Positions 18,638-27,400 of a DNA stretch of 64,000 nucleotides are shown here, one piece after another. This stretch comes from JAQCEJ01 sp040881995 (GTDB lineage Bacteria > Planctomycetota > Planctomycetia > Planctomycetales > Planctomycetaceae): assembly GCA_040881995.1 (NCBI GenBank), contig JBBECD010000105.1, forward strand, positions 59,729 to 123,728, given 5' to 3'. The position numbers and the translations under genes were made by a program. The first letter of the stretch is position 1. Every line of letters starts with the position of its first letter. The notes beneath the pieces are model-generated. The model did no database searches. It saw only the letters and a program-made list of their open reading frames with translations, and was not told the origin of the DNA.

Positions 18638-21109
18638 CTACTCTCCGCCGGCCGCGGGTGCGCCGGCTTGTGCGGCTTCGGCTCGGGCCTTGGCTTCGAG
18701 GCGGAGTTTCTCCAGTCGGGTCAGCCGTTTTTCTTCTACGGGCTTTGGCGTTTCCGCGGCCTGGGCGACCGGCATGGGCATCGGCTCGGGGGTCGTCGGC
18801 ATGGGAAGCGGCTTGTCGATGCGGATTTCAGTTCCGCCGACCGCATGCACGATCGGTTCGCCGTTTTCGGTGACGACCACCTGACAGAAGATATTCTTGT
18901 GCGTCCCCGGCGGGCTCATCTCGGCGTTCGTCGAGACTTTGAAGACGAGCTCCTGCATGTCTTTGCTGAACTCCATTTCGGGGGCCGTGACCATGTGCGG
19001 CAGTCCCACCACCTGGGCTTTAGCCATCCCTTCAAACGGCCGGGCCACGGTGATTTTGCAGAACAGATCGGTCGTCTGTCCCAACTCGACCGCCGCCCGC
19101 TCCATTGCGAATTGAATATACATGTCGGCGACGTTCAGCGTGGCGAGTTGCGACGAGACCCAGGCGTCGCCATCCACGTTGGCATTGCCGAGGGCGAAGA
19201 TTTTCCACGCCTTGATTTCGGCCCCGCCATTGGCATTCAGCGGATAGAGGACTTCATTTTGTCCTTCAGGAACGGCCACCGAACTGGCACCGCTGACTCC
19301 CGGCGGGAGGAACGGCAACTGCACCGTGATGGGTGCGGTGAAGCCTTCCTTACGCGTGGCGACGATTTTCAATTGCATCGAACCGTTACGGACGATGGGC
19401 ACTTTCGGTTCGGCGATTTCGATGGTGAAGGGGAGTTCGTCGACCACCGCGACCGCCAGTTTGTTGACCGACTTGCCCCAGTACAGCCGCTGTCCGTCCC
19501 CGATAATCATATCCGCGAAATTCGTGAACCCGCCGGTAATATTCTGCGCAGGGTCGGCGTGTCGGCCGCGCAGGTCGATCAATTTGCCCGAAAGCGGGGC
19601 GTCGGCTGCGGCTTCAAACAACACGGGCATCGACGTCAAATTGGCGGGCATCGGTTCGGCCGTCATCGTCATGCCCTGCGGCAACTCGGGGGCTTCGAGC
19701 ACCATGTCGCCGCCCCAGTTGTTTCGGCCGACCGTCATCACGGTGGCGAAACGGCCGCCGCGGGGGACGTAAATCGTCTGCCGATACTGCGAATAACGAG
19801 CCACGCGCGGAATACCGAGCGACAAGTTGACCGGAATGTTCTGAAACTCCACGCGGTAGACGAAGTCGACTCCGCCGCGCTTTAAGTGATCGTACACCTG
19901 AATGAAATAATCCCCATCGGCGGGAACGGCGAAGCGGAAGTAGCTGTCGGGGCCGCGGGAATCGTCGTTCGAGGCGATCGCCTGTCCCTGAGCATTCAGC
20001 AGCACCATCACCGCGTCGAGCGGCGAGCGAACGCGTCGGGCGTAACATTCGATTTCGTACGTCACCCCTGCCTTGGCGGCGAACTTGAAAATATCGACGT
20101 CGCCGGGAGCTTGAATCACGCCGTTGAATGCGAGCGGCAATTCGCCGGGCGTCGCCTGTTCGAGCGTTTCGTTCGGCTCGACTTCCAACACGTTGCCATG
20201 TTCCGAAAGACGCGTCGGATTCGCCGAGGGAGCGATCCCGCCGGCATCGTTGGCGTACAATCCGAACTCTTCGCTCGGAGTCGTCGGCAACGAAAATTTC
20301 TGCACCAGTTCGCCGCTCGGCAGGCCGAGGAAGCGGACTTCCAACTCTTCACCCATTTTTCCGCCCGCCGGATACGCCGCGGTCGGCCGGGGGAAGTTGC
20401 CGATGTGCAAGCGGTACTGGCATCCGCCATTGCCAGCATAAGCACTTTCGCGCATTTCGATCGTGTATTTGCCGTCTTCAGGAGCGACCACCGAGCAGAC
20501 GGCGTCCTGCCAGACGAGCGGAGAATCGTCGGATGAGGCGAGTTCGAACCGGCGGTCGTCGAGAATGGCGACATACGGATCGAACAACGTCGAACCCAGC
20601 CTCATCGCTTCGACTTCGACGCTGATGCGATCTCCCTTTTTAGCTTCGATCTGAAAGTAATCGACGTCTTCGTTGTCGACGACGCCGACCAGGGTCGAAT
20701 TCATCGGGATCACCTGCGGCACTTCGAAATCGGTATTCGGCTCGACTTCGGCGACGGAGGGCAATGCTCCCACGTAGAACGTCCGGTAGTCCGAAATTCC
20801 CGATGCGGTCCGCACCTGCAGGACGTGCTCGCCGAGGCGGCAGTCGGCGTTGATTTTGAGCTGCACCTTGATCTGATTGGCGTCGATCGCCTCGATCTTC
20901 AGCGCTTCCATTCCGGCTTCATAGAAGAAGATCTCTTGCGCATCGGCCAGGCGGGCGCCGCTGAAGACCATTTCCAATTCGGTTCCGCGTTGACCGCCGC
21001 GAGGCTGAATGATGGAGAGCGTCGGCGAAGCCGCATCGACGGGGGTGGTCGACTGCGAACCGACGAGCATTAGAACGAACAGAAAACTGGAGATGGAGCG
21101 AGTCCGCAT
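18638..21109 (-). CDS. secreted PPC-domain (pre-peptidase C-terminal) protein, copy 1
   Basis: 823 residues from ATG 21109. The N-terminal signal peptide is followed by an Ig/IPT-like domain (LSIIQPRGGQRGTELEMVFSG is its start). Two beta-sandwich repeats of the pre-peptidase C-terminal type carry the hallmark EVEPNxxxxxPQ / VDYFQI (VEPNTDFEVPQ, VDYFQIEAKKGD; VEPNETLEQATP, VDIFKFAAKAG). The C-terminus is Pro/Met/Glu-rich and ends in a basic Ala-rich helix. There is no protease domain. The gene sits directly upstream of the DUF1549/1553 gene, and the same pairing recurs at 38.4-40.7 kb, so the two products probably work together outside the cytoplasm. Confidence 0.85.
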   Translation of the reverse strand: MRTRSISSFLFVLMLVGSQSTTPVDAASPTLSIIQPRGGQRGTELEMVFSGARLADAQEIFFYEAGMEALKIEAIDANQIKVQLKINADCRLGEHVLQVRTASGISDYRTFYVGALPSVAEVEPNTDFEVPQVIPMNSTLVGVVDNEDVDYFQIEAKKGDRISVEVEAMRLGSTLFDPYVAILDDRRFELASSDDSPLVWQDAVCSVVAPEDGKYTIEMRESAYAGNGGCQYRLHIGNFPRPTAAYPAGGKMGEELEVRFLGLPSGELVQKFSLPTTPSEEFGLYANDAGGIAPSANPTRLSEHGNVLEVEPNETLEQATPGELPLAFNGVIQAPGDVDIFKFAAKAGVTYEIECYARRVRSPLDAVMVLLNAQGQAIASNDDSRGPDSYFRFAVPADGDYFIQVYDHLKRGGVDFVYRVEFQNIPVNLSLGIPRVARYSQYRQTIYVPRGGRFATVMTVGRNNWGGDMVLEAPELPQGMTMTAEPMPANLTSMPVLFEAAADAPLSGKLIDLRGRHADPAQNITGGFTNFADMIIGDGQRLYWGKSVNKLAVAVVDELPFTIEIAEPKVPIVRNGSMQLKIVATRKEGFTAPITVQLPFLPPGVSGASSVAVPEGQNEVLYPLNANGGAEIKAWKIFALGNANVDGDAWVSSQLATLNVADMYIQFAMERAAVELGQTTDLFCKITVARPFEGMAKAQVVGLPHMVTAPEMEFSKDMQELVFKVSTNAEMSPPGTHKNIFCQVVVTENGEPIVHAVGGTEIRIDKPLPMPTTPEPMPMPVAQAAETPKPVEEKRLTRLEKLRLEAKARAEAAQAGAPAAGGE

Positions 21110-21241
21110 TGGTCGTTTTCTCCCACACGTTGAGGTTCGTGGGTTTGAAACGTGGGGCCGTGTTCGCGGGAACACAGCCCTCACGGGGTTATAAATGTAT
21201 CAAATCACACTAGCGGACAAGCCGCCAGTGCCACCCGGTTT

Positions 21242-22543
21242 TTACGCCAGCAGGTCGGTGCGCACGTTGCCTTCGTTGACGATTTCGATCGGGCGATCGC
21301 CGGGGGCCATCAGTTCCTTGTCGGACACGATGCCGAGGCATTTGTAAATCGTGCTCGCCCAGTCTTCGACGTTCAGCGGATTGTCTTCGGGTTCGCTCGC
21401 GGTCGAGTTCGACGTGCCGTAAACGTAACCTTGTTTGATCCCGCCGCCGGCCAACACCACGCTGAAGACTTTCGGCCAGTGATCGCGGCCGGCCGTCGCA
21501 TTGATTTTCGGCGTGCGGCCGAATTCGGAAGCGACGCAGACCAGCGTTTCGTTGAGCAGACCGCGGGTGTCGAGATCGCGGATCAAAGCGGAGAAGCCTT
21601 GATCGAACGCCGGCAACTGGCCGCGAATCGCACCGTTGATGTTGTCGTGCATATCCCAGCCGCCATAGGTCAGCGTGACGAATCGCGAACCCGCTTCGAC
21701 CAGCCGGCGAGCCAGCAACATGCGGGCGCCCGCCGTGTTGCGGCCGTATTCGTCGCGGAGAGCATCCGTCTCGGCGTTGATGTTAAACGCTTCGCGGGCC
21801 TGTTCCGAACTCACCATGCTGTAGGCGCGCTGATAAAACGTGTCGACGGCGGCGAGTGAGTCGGACTTTTCTTTAGTCACAAAATAATCGTTGACCGCGT
21901 CGAGAATCTGACGACGGCGTCCGAAACGCTGGTCGTCGACGTCGCCGGGAAGCTTCAAATCCTGCACGGTGAAATTGCCGTTGGCGGGATCGGCCCCGAG
22001 GCTGAACGGCGCGAACGAAGAACTGAGATATCCCGTGCCAGCGTTTTGATTCGGCTGGCTCGGAATACAGACGTACTGCGGCAGATTGTTGCGCGGCGGG
22101 AACTCGTGAGTCACCACGCTTCCCATGCTGGGAAATTCGAGGGCGGGGCTCGGGCGATACCCGGTGAACATGTTATGCGTGCCGCGCTCGTGAGCGGCTT
22201 CGCCGTGCGTCATCGAGCGGCAGATCGCCAGTTTGTTCGCCACCTTGGCGGTCTGGGGCATCATCTCGTTGATGAAGACGCCGGGCATGCTGGTTTCGAT
22301 CGAGTTCATCGGTCCGCGGTATTCGACCGGGGCGTACGGTTTCGGATCCCAGGTTTCCTGGTGAGCGGAACCGCCGGGAAGATAAATGAAGATGACCGAT
22401 TTGGCGGTCCCTTCTTTGGATTCGTAATCTTTGATGTCAGCCTGGGCCGACTTGGCTCGGAGAAAATGATCCAGCGTCAGTCCGATTCCCCCCACGTAAC
22501 CGACGTGCAGAAAATCTCGACGAGTGGTGCCAGAATGAAACAT
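21242..22543 (-). CDS. DUF1501 (sulfatase-like fold) Tat-exported protein
   Basis: 433 residues, start ATG 22543 after CAGGAGCGAAGC. The N-terminus TTRRDFLHVG is a twin-arginine export signal. The body has DUF1501 features (IFIYLPGGSAHQETWDPKP, LVCVASEFGRTPKI, RDHWPKVFSVVLAGGGI), a family with an alkaline-phosphatase/sulfatase-like fold that is abundant in Planctomycetes and lacks a proven activity. It is the first gene of the operon that continues with PPC, DUF1549/1553 and WD40 genes; the 132-base gap to the PPC gene has no obvious terminator. Confidence 0.92.
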   Translation of the reverse strand: MFHSGTTRRDFLHVGYVGGIGLTLDHFLRAKSAQADIKDYESKEGTAKSVIFIYLPGGSAHQETWDPKPYAPVEYRGPMNSIETSMPGVFINEMMPQTAKVANKLAICRSMTHGEAAHERGTHNMFTGYRPSPALEFPSMGSVVTHEFPPRNNLPQYVCIPSQPNQNAGTGYLSSSFAPFSLGADPANGNFTVQDLKLPGDVDDQRFGRRRQILDAVNDYFVTKEKSDSLAAVDTFYQRAYSMVSSEQAREAFNINAETDALRDEYGRNTAGARMLLARRLVEAGSRFVTLTYGGWDMHDNINGAIRGQLPAFDQGFSALIRDLDTRGLLNETLVCVASEFGRTPKINATAGRDHWPKVFSVVLAGGGIKQGYVYGTSNSTASEPEDNPLNVEDWASTIYKCLGIVSDKELMAPGDRPIEIVNEGNVRTDLLA

Positions 22544-23396
22544 GCTTCGCTCCTGAGGGGGTGTGAAAAATCAACTGAGGGTCTGATTGAAACGTTCAAC
22601 GGGGTAAAGAATACATCGCAGATTGTAAAATCCGATCGGCGATGATGGCGTTCTGTTTCAACTGTTCTAGCGAGAAAATTGATCCGTCGTCCTGCGTCAC
22701 CTTTATTTAAACCACTGCGGCAGCGAACCGATATTCCCGCAAATCATGGTGCCGTTGCGGGTGTCAATAATCCGTCGTTTTCAACAAGGCGTTTATTATG
22801 AGTCGAGGCTTTCTTCATGCAGAGCGGCCAGTTCGCCGGGAAGAAATAAGGCGATGATTTCGGGCAGGGATTAGCGGTTGGGAAAACAAGAGCGTGGGAA
22901 AATCAAAAGAACATTTCATTCGGCATCGTCGTCAGTGGAGTTCCGCTGTTACTGACGACCCATAAGTCATTCTTTACGTATCGCGTCCATTAGAATAAAG
23001 TCGGGGCCGCAAAGTCAAGTAAGTATTGATGCGTTTTTTCATCTTTTCTTCAGTTTTGGTCGGCGTCGCCGACGCGAGGGACATATACATCAGCATCTCT
23101 CGTTCGTGAAATTGAGGCGTATTAATCCCTCTCATTGCAAAAATTGATCCGAATGCCGGGAATCTTCGCCTCAGTCCTCTCAGCCGGTTCCATTTTTGAG
23201 CCCACCGGCCCAATTCGGACGCTAGGATGCTTCCTTCCCAAAACGCAGATCTCCGTTATCATACCCCTGGTTGCGAAAATGTGTTCGCATGAAATTTCCG
23301 CAGGCGGCTCGCAACCGATGATTGAGACACGCTTTCCATTTTTTTGCCGATCGCCATGCCGCGAACTACAACCGCATCGCGCCGAGGAGATTCACC
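22544..23396. other. 853-base gene-free divergent region
   Basis: Lies between the DUF1501 operon (minus) and a small membrane protein (plus), and is clearly more A/T-rich than its neighbours. A perfect 9-base inverted repeat GTCGTCAGT / ACTGACGAC (22928-22936 and 22951-22959) is the only clear structure. The open frame at 22974-23213 (minus) has no ribosome site and no recognisable features. The region presumably holds long promoter/leader sequences. Confidence 0.5.
22928..22959. promoter_or_regulatory. 9-bp perfect inverted repeat, candidate operator or hairpin
   Basis: GTCGTCAGT and ACTGACGAC flank 14 bases, giving arms centred 23 bases apart (about two helical turns). It lies 385 bases upstream of the DUF1501 start. 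No T-run follows on either strand. Confidence 0.35.
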
Positions 23397-23576
23397 ATGG
23401 ATTCCGATCAACAATTTTTCGTCGGCTGGGGGACGCTCGCCATGATCAACGCGGGGCTCGCCCAGTCGAAAAATCACGGGGGACTCTTCTGGTTTCTCGT
23501 CTCGCTGCTATTGGGACCGATTGCCACGTTCATCATCGTGGCGGTTTTGGGCAGCCGTCCCCGAGAAATTTTATGA
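23397..23576 (+). CDS. small one- or two-pass membrane protein
   Basis: 59 residues from ATG 23397, preceded by GAGGAGA at good spacing, which supports it as a real gene. The middle and C-terminal part (FWFLVSLLLGPIATFIIVAVLG) is a membrane helix; the N-terminal part (GWGTLAMINAGLAQSKNHGG) is a weaker hydrophobic stretch. No known family recognised. It converges with the coiled-coil gene that ends 27 bases away. Confidence 0.65.
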   Translation: MDSDQQFFVGWGTLAMINAGLAQSKNHGGLFWFLVSLLLGPIATFIIVAVLGSRPREIL

Positions 23577-23603
23577 TGCTCGACGACGGCGTTCTCGCGG
23601 CCG

Positions 23604-25214
23604 TCAGGCCTCCGACGACTCGGCGAGATGTTTCCAGTTCGCGGTTTTTTCGCGCAGCAAGTCAACCTGCGCGACGATCGCCTCGCGGGTCTTCTTGACC
23701 TGCTTGAGAATTTTGTCGCTGTTGTTGTTGATCGTCGTGGCCCACGTTTCGATATCGTCGAGCCCGTTCACCTTCGACGTGATCTCCGCAATCGCCGCTT
23801 CAATCGCCGAAAAGTCGGCCGCTTGCGATTTTTTGATGCAATGTTGCCGCACGCATAAGGCCCGCGCCAGCGAGTAACCGGCTTTGAGCACCAGGTCCGA
23901 CCGCTCGTCCTGACTGTCCCAGATCAGAAAAATGTCCTGACCGAGCCGCGTCAGCGCTTCCATCCCCGCGGGAGCCGACTGCCGCGAAAACACAAAGACG
24001 CCGACTTGGGCTTCGCGATTATCGCGTGCGACGGCGATTTCATCGCGTGCCGTATTGTACGTGTAACCCTGCACTTCTTTGGCTTCGAGCACGATCCGCG
24101 TTCCGGGAGCCGCACTTTCGGGGCCGAGTTCGATCACGCAGTCGCCGACCTTTGAGCCCTTGCCGCTCAAGCGCCCCGGCGTCGTTCCCGTCGGAATGGC
24201 GACGTCGTTCTGCCGTGCGGCCTCTTTCTGAATGACCTCGACCACCGTATTCTCGAAGTCGATCCCATGCCGGGTCGAACGCTGCGATTCTTCCCGGCGA
24301 ATCAGCATCGCCTGCAGCGACGACTTGACTTCTTCTTGAAATTTTTGATTCGTCTCCTTTTGCTCGGTGAGCACCTGCGATAATTCGCGCCGCAGCCGCG
24401 CTAAAGCCGAGTTCTCGGCGTCGAGCGAGAACTCACTTGTGATCAATCGCTGCGCCTGATCGACGTTTCGCACCAGCCGGCTGAGGGCGGAATTTTCTTC
24501 ATCGAGCGAAAACTGTTTGACTACGCCGTCGATTTTGACGTTGAGGTCGTCGCTGAATTTTCCTTGTCGATCGGTGAGTTCCAGAATGAACCGCGACAAG
24601 GCGCCGTCCTTGACGTCGAGCGAAAACTGCTTGAGCACCTGCTCTCGCTGCTCGGTGAGTTGTTTTTCGAGCACCGTGCGAAACGCCGCGAGAAATCCAC
24701 CCGATTGATCGGTGTTGAGCAGCTTGATGAGCGGGCTCTGCTCCCCCAGATGCGAAGCCAGCGTGCGGCAGAGTTCGGAATCCTCCTGCCCGAGCTGCCG
24801 GCGGAGCAGTTGTTCGAGTTCGCCATCCTGACGCATCAGGCGTTCGAGACGTTCGGGGAACCGGCCGTTGTTGGGATCGAAATATTCCTTGAGCACGCCG
24901 GTCAAGCGGTCGTGCATCTGGCCGGCATGTTCGGTGAGCCGTTGCCGCATCTGTTCGAGCAGGCGATCGCTTTCGTTGCGCAGCGCCGAGGTATCGACCA
25001 TGCCGCGGGCATGCCGCAGCGAGAGGACGCCCAATCGCAGCGCCTTCAGCGCGAACTCTTCCCGCGCCTCTCCGGGCGGATATTTGCCCAGTTCATGGAT
25101 CACTTCGGGATCGTGCACCGTCAGATCAAGCTGCAACCAATGGCCGGCTTCGTCGCCGTTACTAAGTTCATCGCCGGCGTCAATCACGGGCCAGGTGTTC
25201 GTTTCATCCGCCAT
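23604..25214 (-). CDS. coiled-coil protein with PD-(D/E)XK nuclease-like core and three FSLD repeats
   Basis: 536 residues, cytoplasmic. Residues 70-310 are mostly helical and coiled coil. Within them the pattern FSLDxxxxALxRL occurs three times, starting at 197, 235 and 262 (FSLDVKDGALSRF, FSLDEENSALSRL, FSLDAENSALARL). Residues 317-435 fit the PD-(D/E)XK fold: an acidic helix (DFE, E321), D358 in KVGDCVIEL, E377-x-K379 in IVLEAKE, then a strand GVFVFS and IFLIWD. The C-terminus is another helix pair. No helicase or methylase gene lies nearby, so a restriction role is not indicated. The family is not recognised with confidence; nuclease activity is inferred from motif residues only. Confidence 0.65.
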   Translation of the reverse strand: MADETNTWPVIDAGDELSNGDEAGHWLQLDLTVHDPEVIHELGKYPPGEAREEFALKALRLGVLSLRHARGMVDTSALRNESDRLLEQMRQRLTEHAGQMHDRLTGVLKEYFDPNNGRFPERLERLMRQDGELEQLLRRQLGQEDSELCRTLASHLGEQSPLIKLLNTDQSGGFLAAFRTVLEKQLTEQREQVLKQFSLDVKDGALSRFILELTDRQGKFSDDLNVKIDGVVKQFSLDEENSALSRLVRNVDQAQRLITSEFSLDAENSALARLRRELSQVLTEQKETNQKFQEEVKSSLQAMLIRREESQRSTRHGIDFENTVVEVIQKEAARQNDVAIPTGTTPGRLSGKGSKVGDCVIELGPESAAPGTRIVLEAKEVQGYTYNTARDEIAVARDNREAQVGVFVFSRQSAPAGMEALTRLGQDIFLIWDSQDERSDLVLKAGYSLARALCVRQHCIKKSQAADFSAIEAAIAEITSKVNGLDDIETWATTINNNSDKILKQVKKTREAIVAQVDLLREKTANWKHLAESSEA

Positions 25215-25232
25215 GAGGGGAAGTCCTTTTCA

Positions 25233-25292
25233 TAATGGGCAATGGACAATTGGTAATCAGCATTGTCCATTATCCATTGTCCATTGTCCATT
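25233..25292. repeat. ATTGTCCATT-word inverted repeat after the CRTAC1-like gene
   Basis: AATGGACAATTGGTAAT on the left faces ATTGTCCATTATCCATTGTC-type words on the right. It lies between two minus-strand genes and touches the stop codon of the upstream one. Another member of the short-word palindromic class. Confidence 0.7.
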
Positions 25293-27162
25293 ACTCGACG
25301 AGCCGAATCTTTTGATTGACGGCGACGTCCGTTTGCGTCGTCGTTTGTCCCGACGGCCAGTGCACGACGATTTCATCGACTTTCTCCGACTCGCCCAGTC
25401 CGAAGGTCAGCACCAGTTCGGTCTGCGAGAGATAACTTCGCGTGGGGATCAAACGCTGACGATACGTCTTCTCGCCGGCGCGGACTTCGACCAATGCGCC
25501 GATCGCGCTGCGGTTCGATTTCGTTCCCTCCAGAGCAATTCGCAACCAGTGATGTCCGAGCGACTGGTCGTTCCGCAATAACCGCGGCGGCTGACCGGTC
25601 GCCATGATCAGAATATCCAGATCGCCGTCGCCGTCGACGTCGGCATAACTCGCGCCGCGTCCGACCATCGGTCGATCGAAATCGGCTCCGACATTGCCCG
25701 CAGGGACCGGCACGAATTCCGTCGGCTGCTCGGGACCGGCATTCCAGAAGAGATGCGGCGACTGCTCGTAATGCTGGCTCGACTGCACCTTGTTGATTTC
25801 ATCTTCCAAGTGGCCGTTCGCGGCGAAGTAATCGAGCCGGCCGTCGAGATCCCAGTCGGCGAGCAGCACGCCGAACGTGAGTTCGAGCCGGGTGTTCGGC
25901 CCGAGTCCGGTCGAGACCGCCTCATCGCTGAACTGCATCTGGTCGCCTCGCGTCACGTACAGCGCCGTCATTTCGTTCGAAAAGTTGCCGATGGCGATGC
26001 CGAGCGCGTCGTCGTTGCGAATGTAACCGCTGTCGATCCCCATCGCGCCGCGGGCATTGCCGTCGACGTCGAATGCCACGCCGGCGATCGCCCCCATCTC
26101 GGCGAATGTGCCGTTCTTGAGGTTTTCGAACAGAAAATTCTGCACCGTATCGTTGGCGATCATCACCTCGAGAAACCGGTCGTTGTTGGCATCGGTGAAG
26201 GTGAGCCCGAGCGATTTTGCCATCGGCACGCCGGTGGCAGGATTGCGCACCTGGAGCTTCGCCTCCTCGGTTACGTCGGTGAATTTTCCACTTCCGTCGT
26301 TGCGATACAAAAAGGGAAACGTCCCGTTGAACGCCTGCGGCCGGCCATAGGCTCTGTTGCCGCCGGTCAATTTGAAATTCTGGTTGGCGTCGAAATCCCG
26401 GGTCCACTCGACGTAGTTGCAGACGAACAGATCGAGATCGCCGTCGTTGTCGTAGTCGAACCAGCCGCTGCTCGTACTCCATGCCTCGGCGTCGCCGGCG
26501 GTTCCCGCATCGGCGGTGACGTCGACGAATTTCGAGCCGGTGTTGTGGTACAGATGATTTGCACCGAGAGCCGAGATAAATAGATCGGTCTTGCCGTCGT
26601 TGTCGTAATCGCCGATCGCGGTTCCCATGCCATAGAACGAAACGTCGAGGCCCCATTCGGTCGTGCCATCGGTGAACTTCCCCGTTCCATCGTTAAGATA
26701 CAGCGCCATCGTCGGCGGAGATTCCGGAGCAGGCCGCGTATCCCACGGCCAGCGCTGCGAATTGACGAATAGCAGATCGGCGTCGCCGTCGTTGTCGACG
26801 TCGAAGAAGGCGCAGCCCCCTCCCATCGTTTCGGGGAGCAGCTTATCTCCATAGGCCCCGTTCTCGTGACGAAAATTGATGCCGGCGGACGCGGTGACGT
26901 CCGTGAACGGCATCGAGGGGATCGCGATCTGCGGAGCCTCGCGGATTTCCGGCAATTCGAGCGGCGTGGCCTCCGCCACTTCCACGGGCGTTTCCTGCAA
27001 CGTCCACCACCAGACGCCTCCGCCGACAATCGCGATGAGACCAAACGCCGCCAGCGACCAGACCATCGCCCGGGTGATGATTTCATCGTTCTGGACGTCT
27101 TCATTCTGATCCGGCGGATCTTTGGGATCTCGCGGTTTAATCTTCGATGAATGTGTCGCCAT
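25291..27162 (-). CDS. CRTAC1-like FG-GAP/VCBS repeat protein with ASPIC/UnbV C-terminus
   Basis: 623 residues from ATG 27162; the longer frame adds an unlikely leader. An N-terminal membrane anchor (about residues 33-52, ending GGGVWWW) is followed by FG-GAP repeats with calcium-type loops (FDVDNDGDADLLF, GDYDNDGKTDLFIS, YADVDGDGDLDILI), which build a beta-propeller. The last 80 residues are the ASPIC/UnbV domain (GLGESEKVDEIVVHWPSG). Such proteins are exported and frequently encoded beside TPR or cytochrome genes in Planctomycetes. It directly follows the multiheme cytochrome gene on the same strand (238-base gap), suggesting a shared complex; binding partner unknown. Confidence 0.88.
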   Translation of the reverse strand: MATHSSKIKPRDPKDPPDQNEDVQNDEIITRAMVWSLAAFGLIAIVGGGVWWWTLQETPVEVAEATPLELPEIREAPQIAIPSMPFTDVTASAGINFRHENGAYGDKLLPETMGGGCAFFDVDNDGDADLLFVNSQRWPWDTRPAPESPPTMALYLNDGTGKFTDGTTEWGLDVSFYGMGTAIGDYDNDGKTDLFISALGANHLYHNTGSKFVDVTADAGTAGDAEAWSTSSGWFDYDNDGDLDLFVCNYVEWTRDFDANQNFKLTGGNRAYGRPQAFNGTFPFLYRNDGSGKFTDVTEEAKLQVRNPATGVPMAKSLGLTFTDANNDRFLEVMIANDTVQNFLFENLKNGTFAEMGAIAGVAFDVDGNARGAMGIDSGYIRNDDALGIAIGNFSNEMTALYVTRGDQMQFSDEAVSTGLGPNTRLELTFGVLLADWDLDGRLDYFAANGHLEDEINKVQSSQHYEQSPHLFWNAGPEQPTEFVPVPAGNVGADFDRPMVGRGASYADVDGDGDLDILIMATGQPPRLLRNDQSLGHHWLRIALEGTKSNRSAIGALVEVRAGEKTYRQRLIPTRSYLSQTELVLTFGLGESEKVDEIVVHWPSGQTTTQTDVAVNQKIRLVE

Positions 27163-27400
27163 GAGTCCGGTGTTCTCACTGTACTTCTGGTTTCGTCCGT
27201 AAAAGTTTGGGTTGCGGGCAAAGCCCACGAGATGAATCAAAACAATTTCGTCGTGAACTCACGTGAGCAATCTGAGAGGCTATCCGGAAAGTTGGCTCGG
27301 AAACAATTCGTGGTATCGAGGCGGTGCAATGGGCACAACATCTCGTAGGACTGCCGACATTTCCGGATAGATTCTGAGATCTCATATCAAGTCGCCCGTC

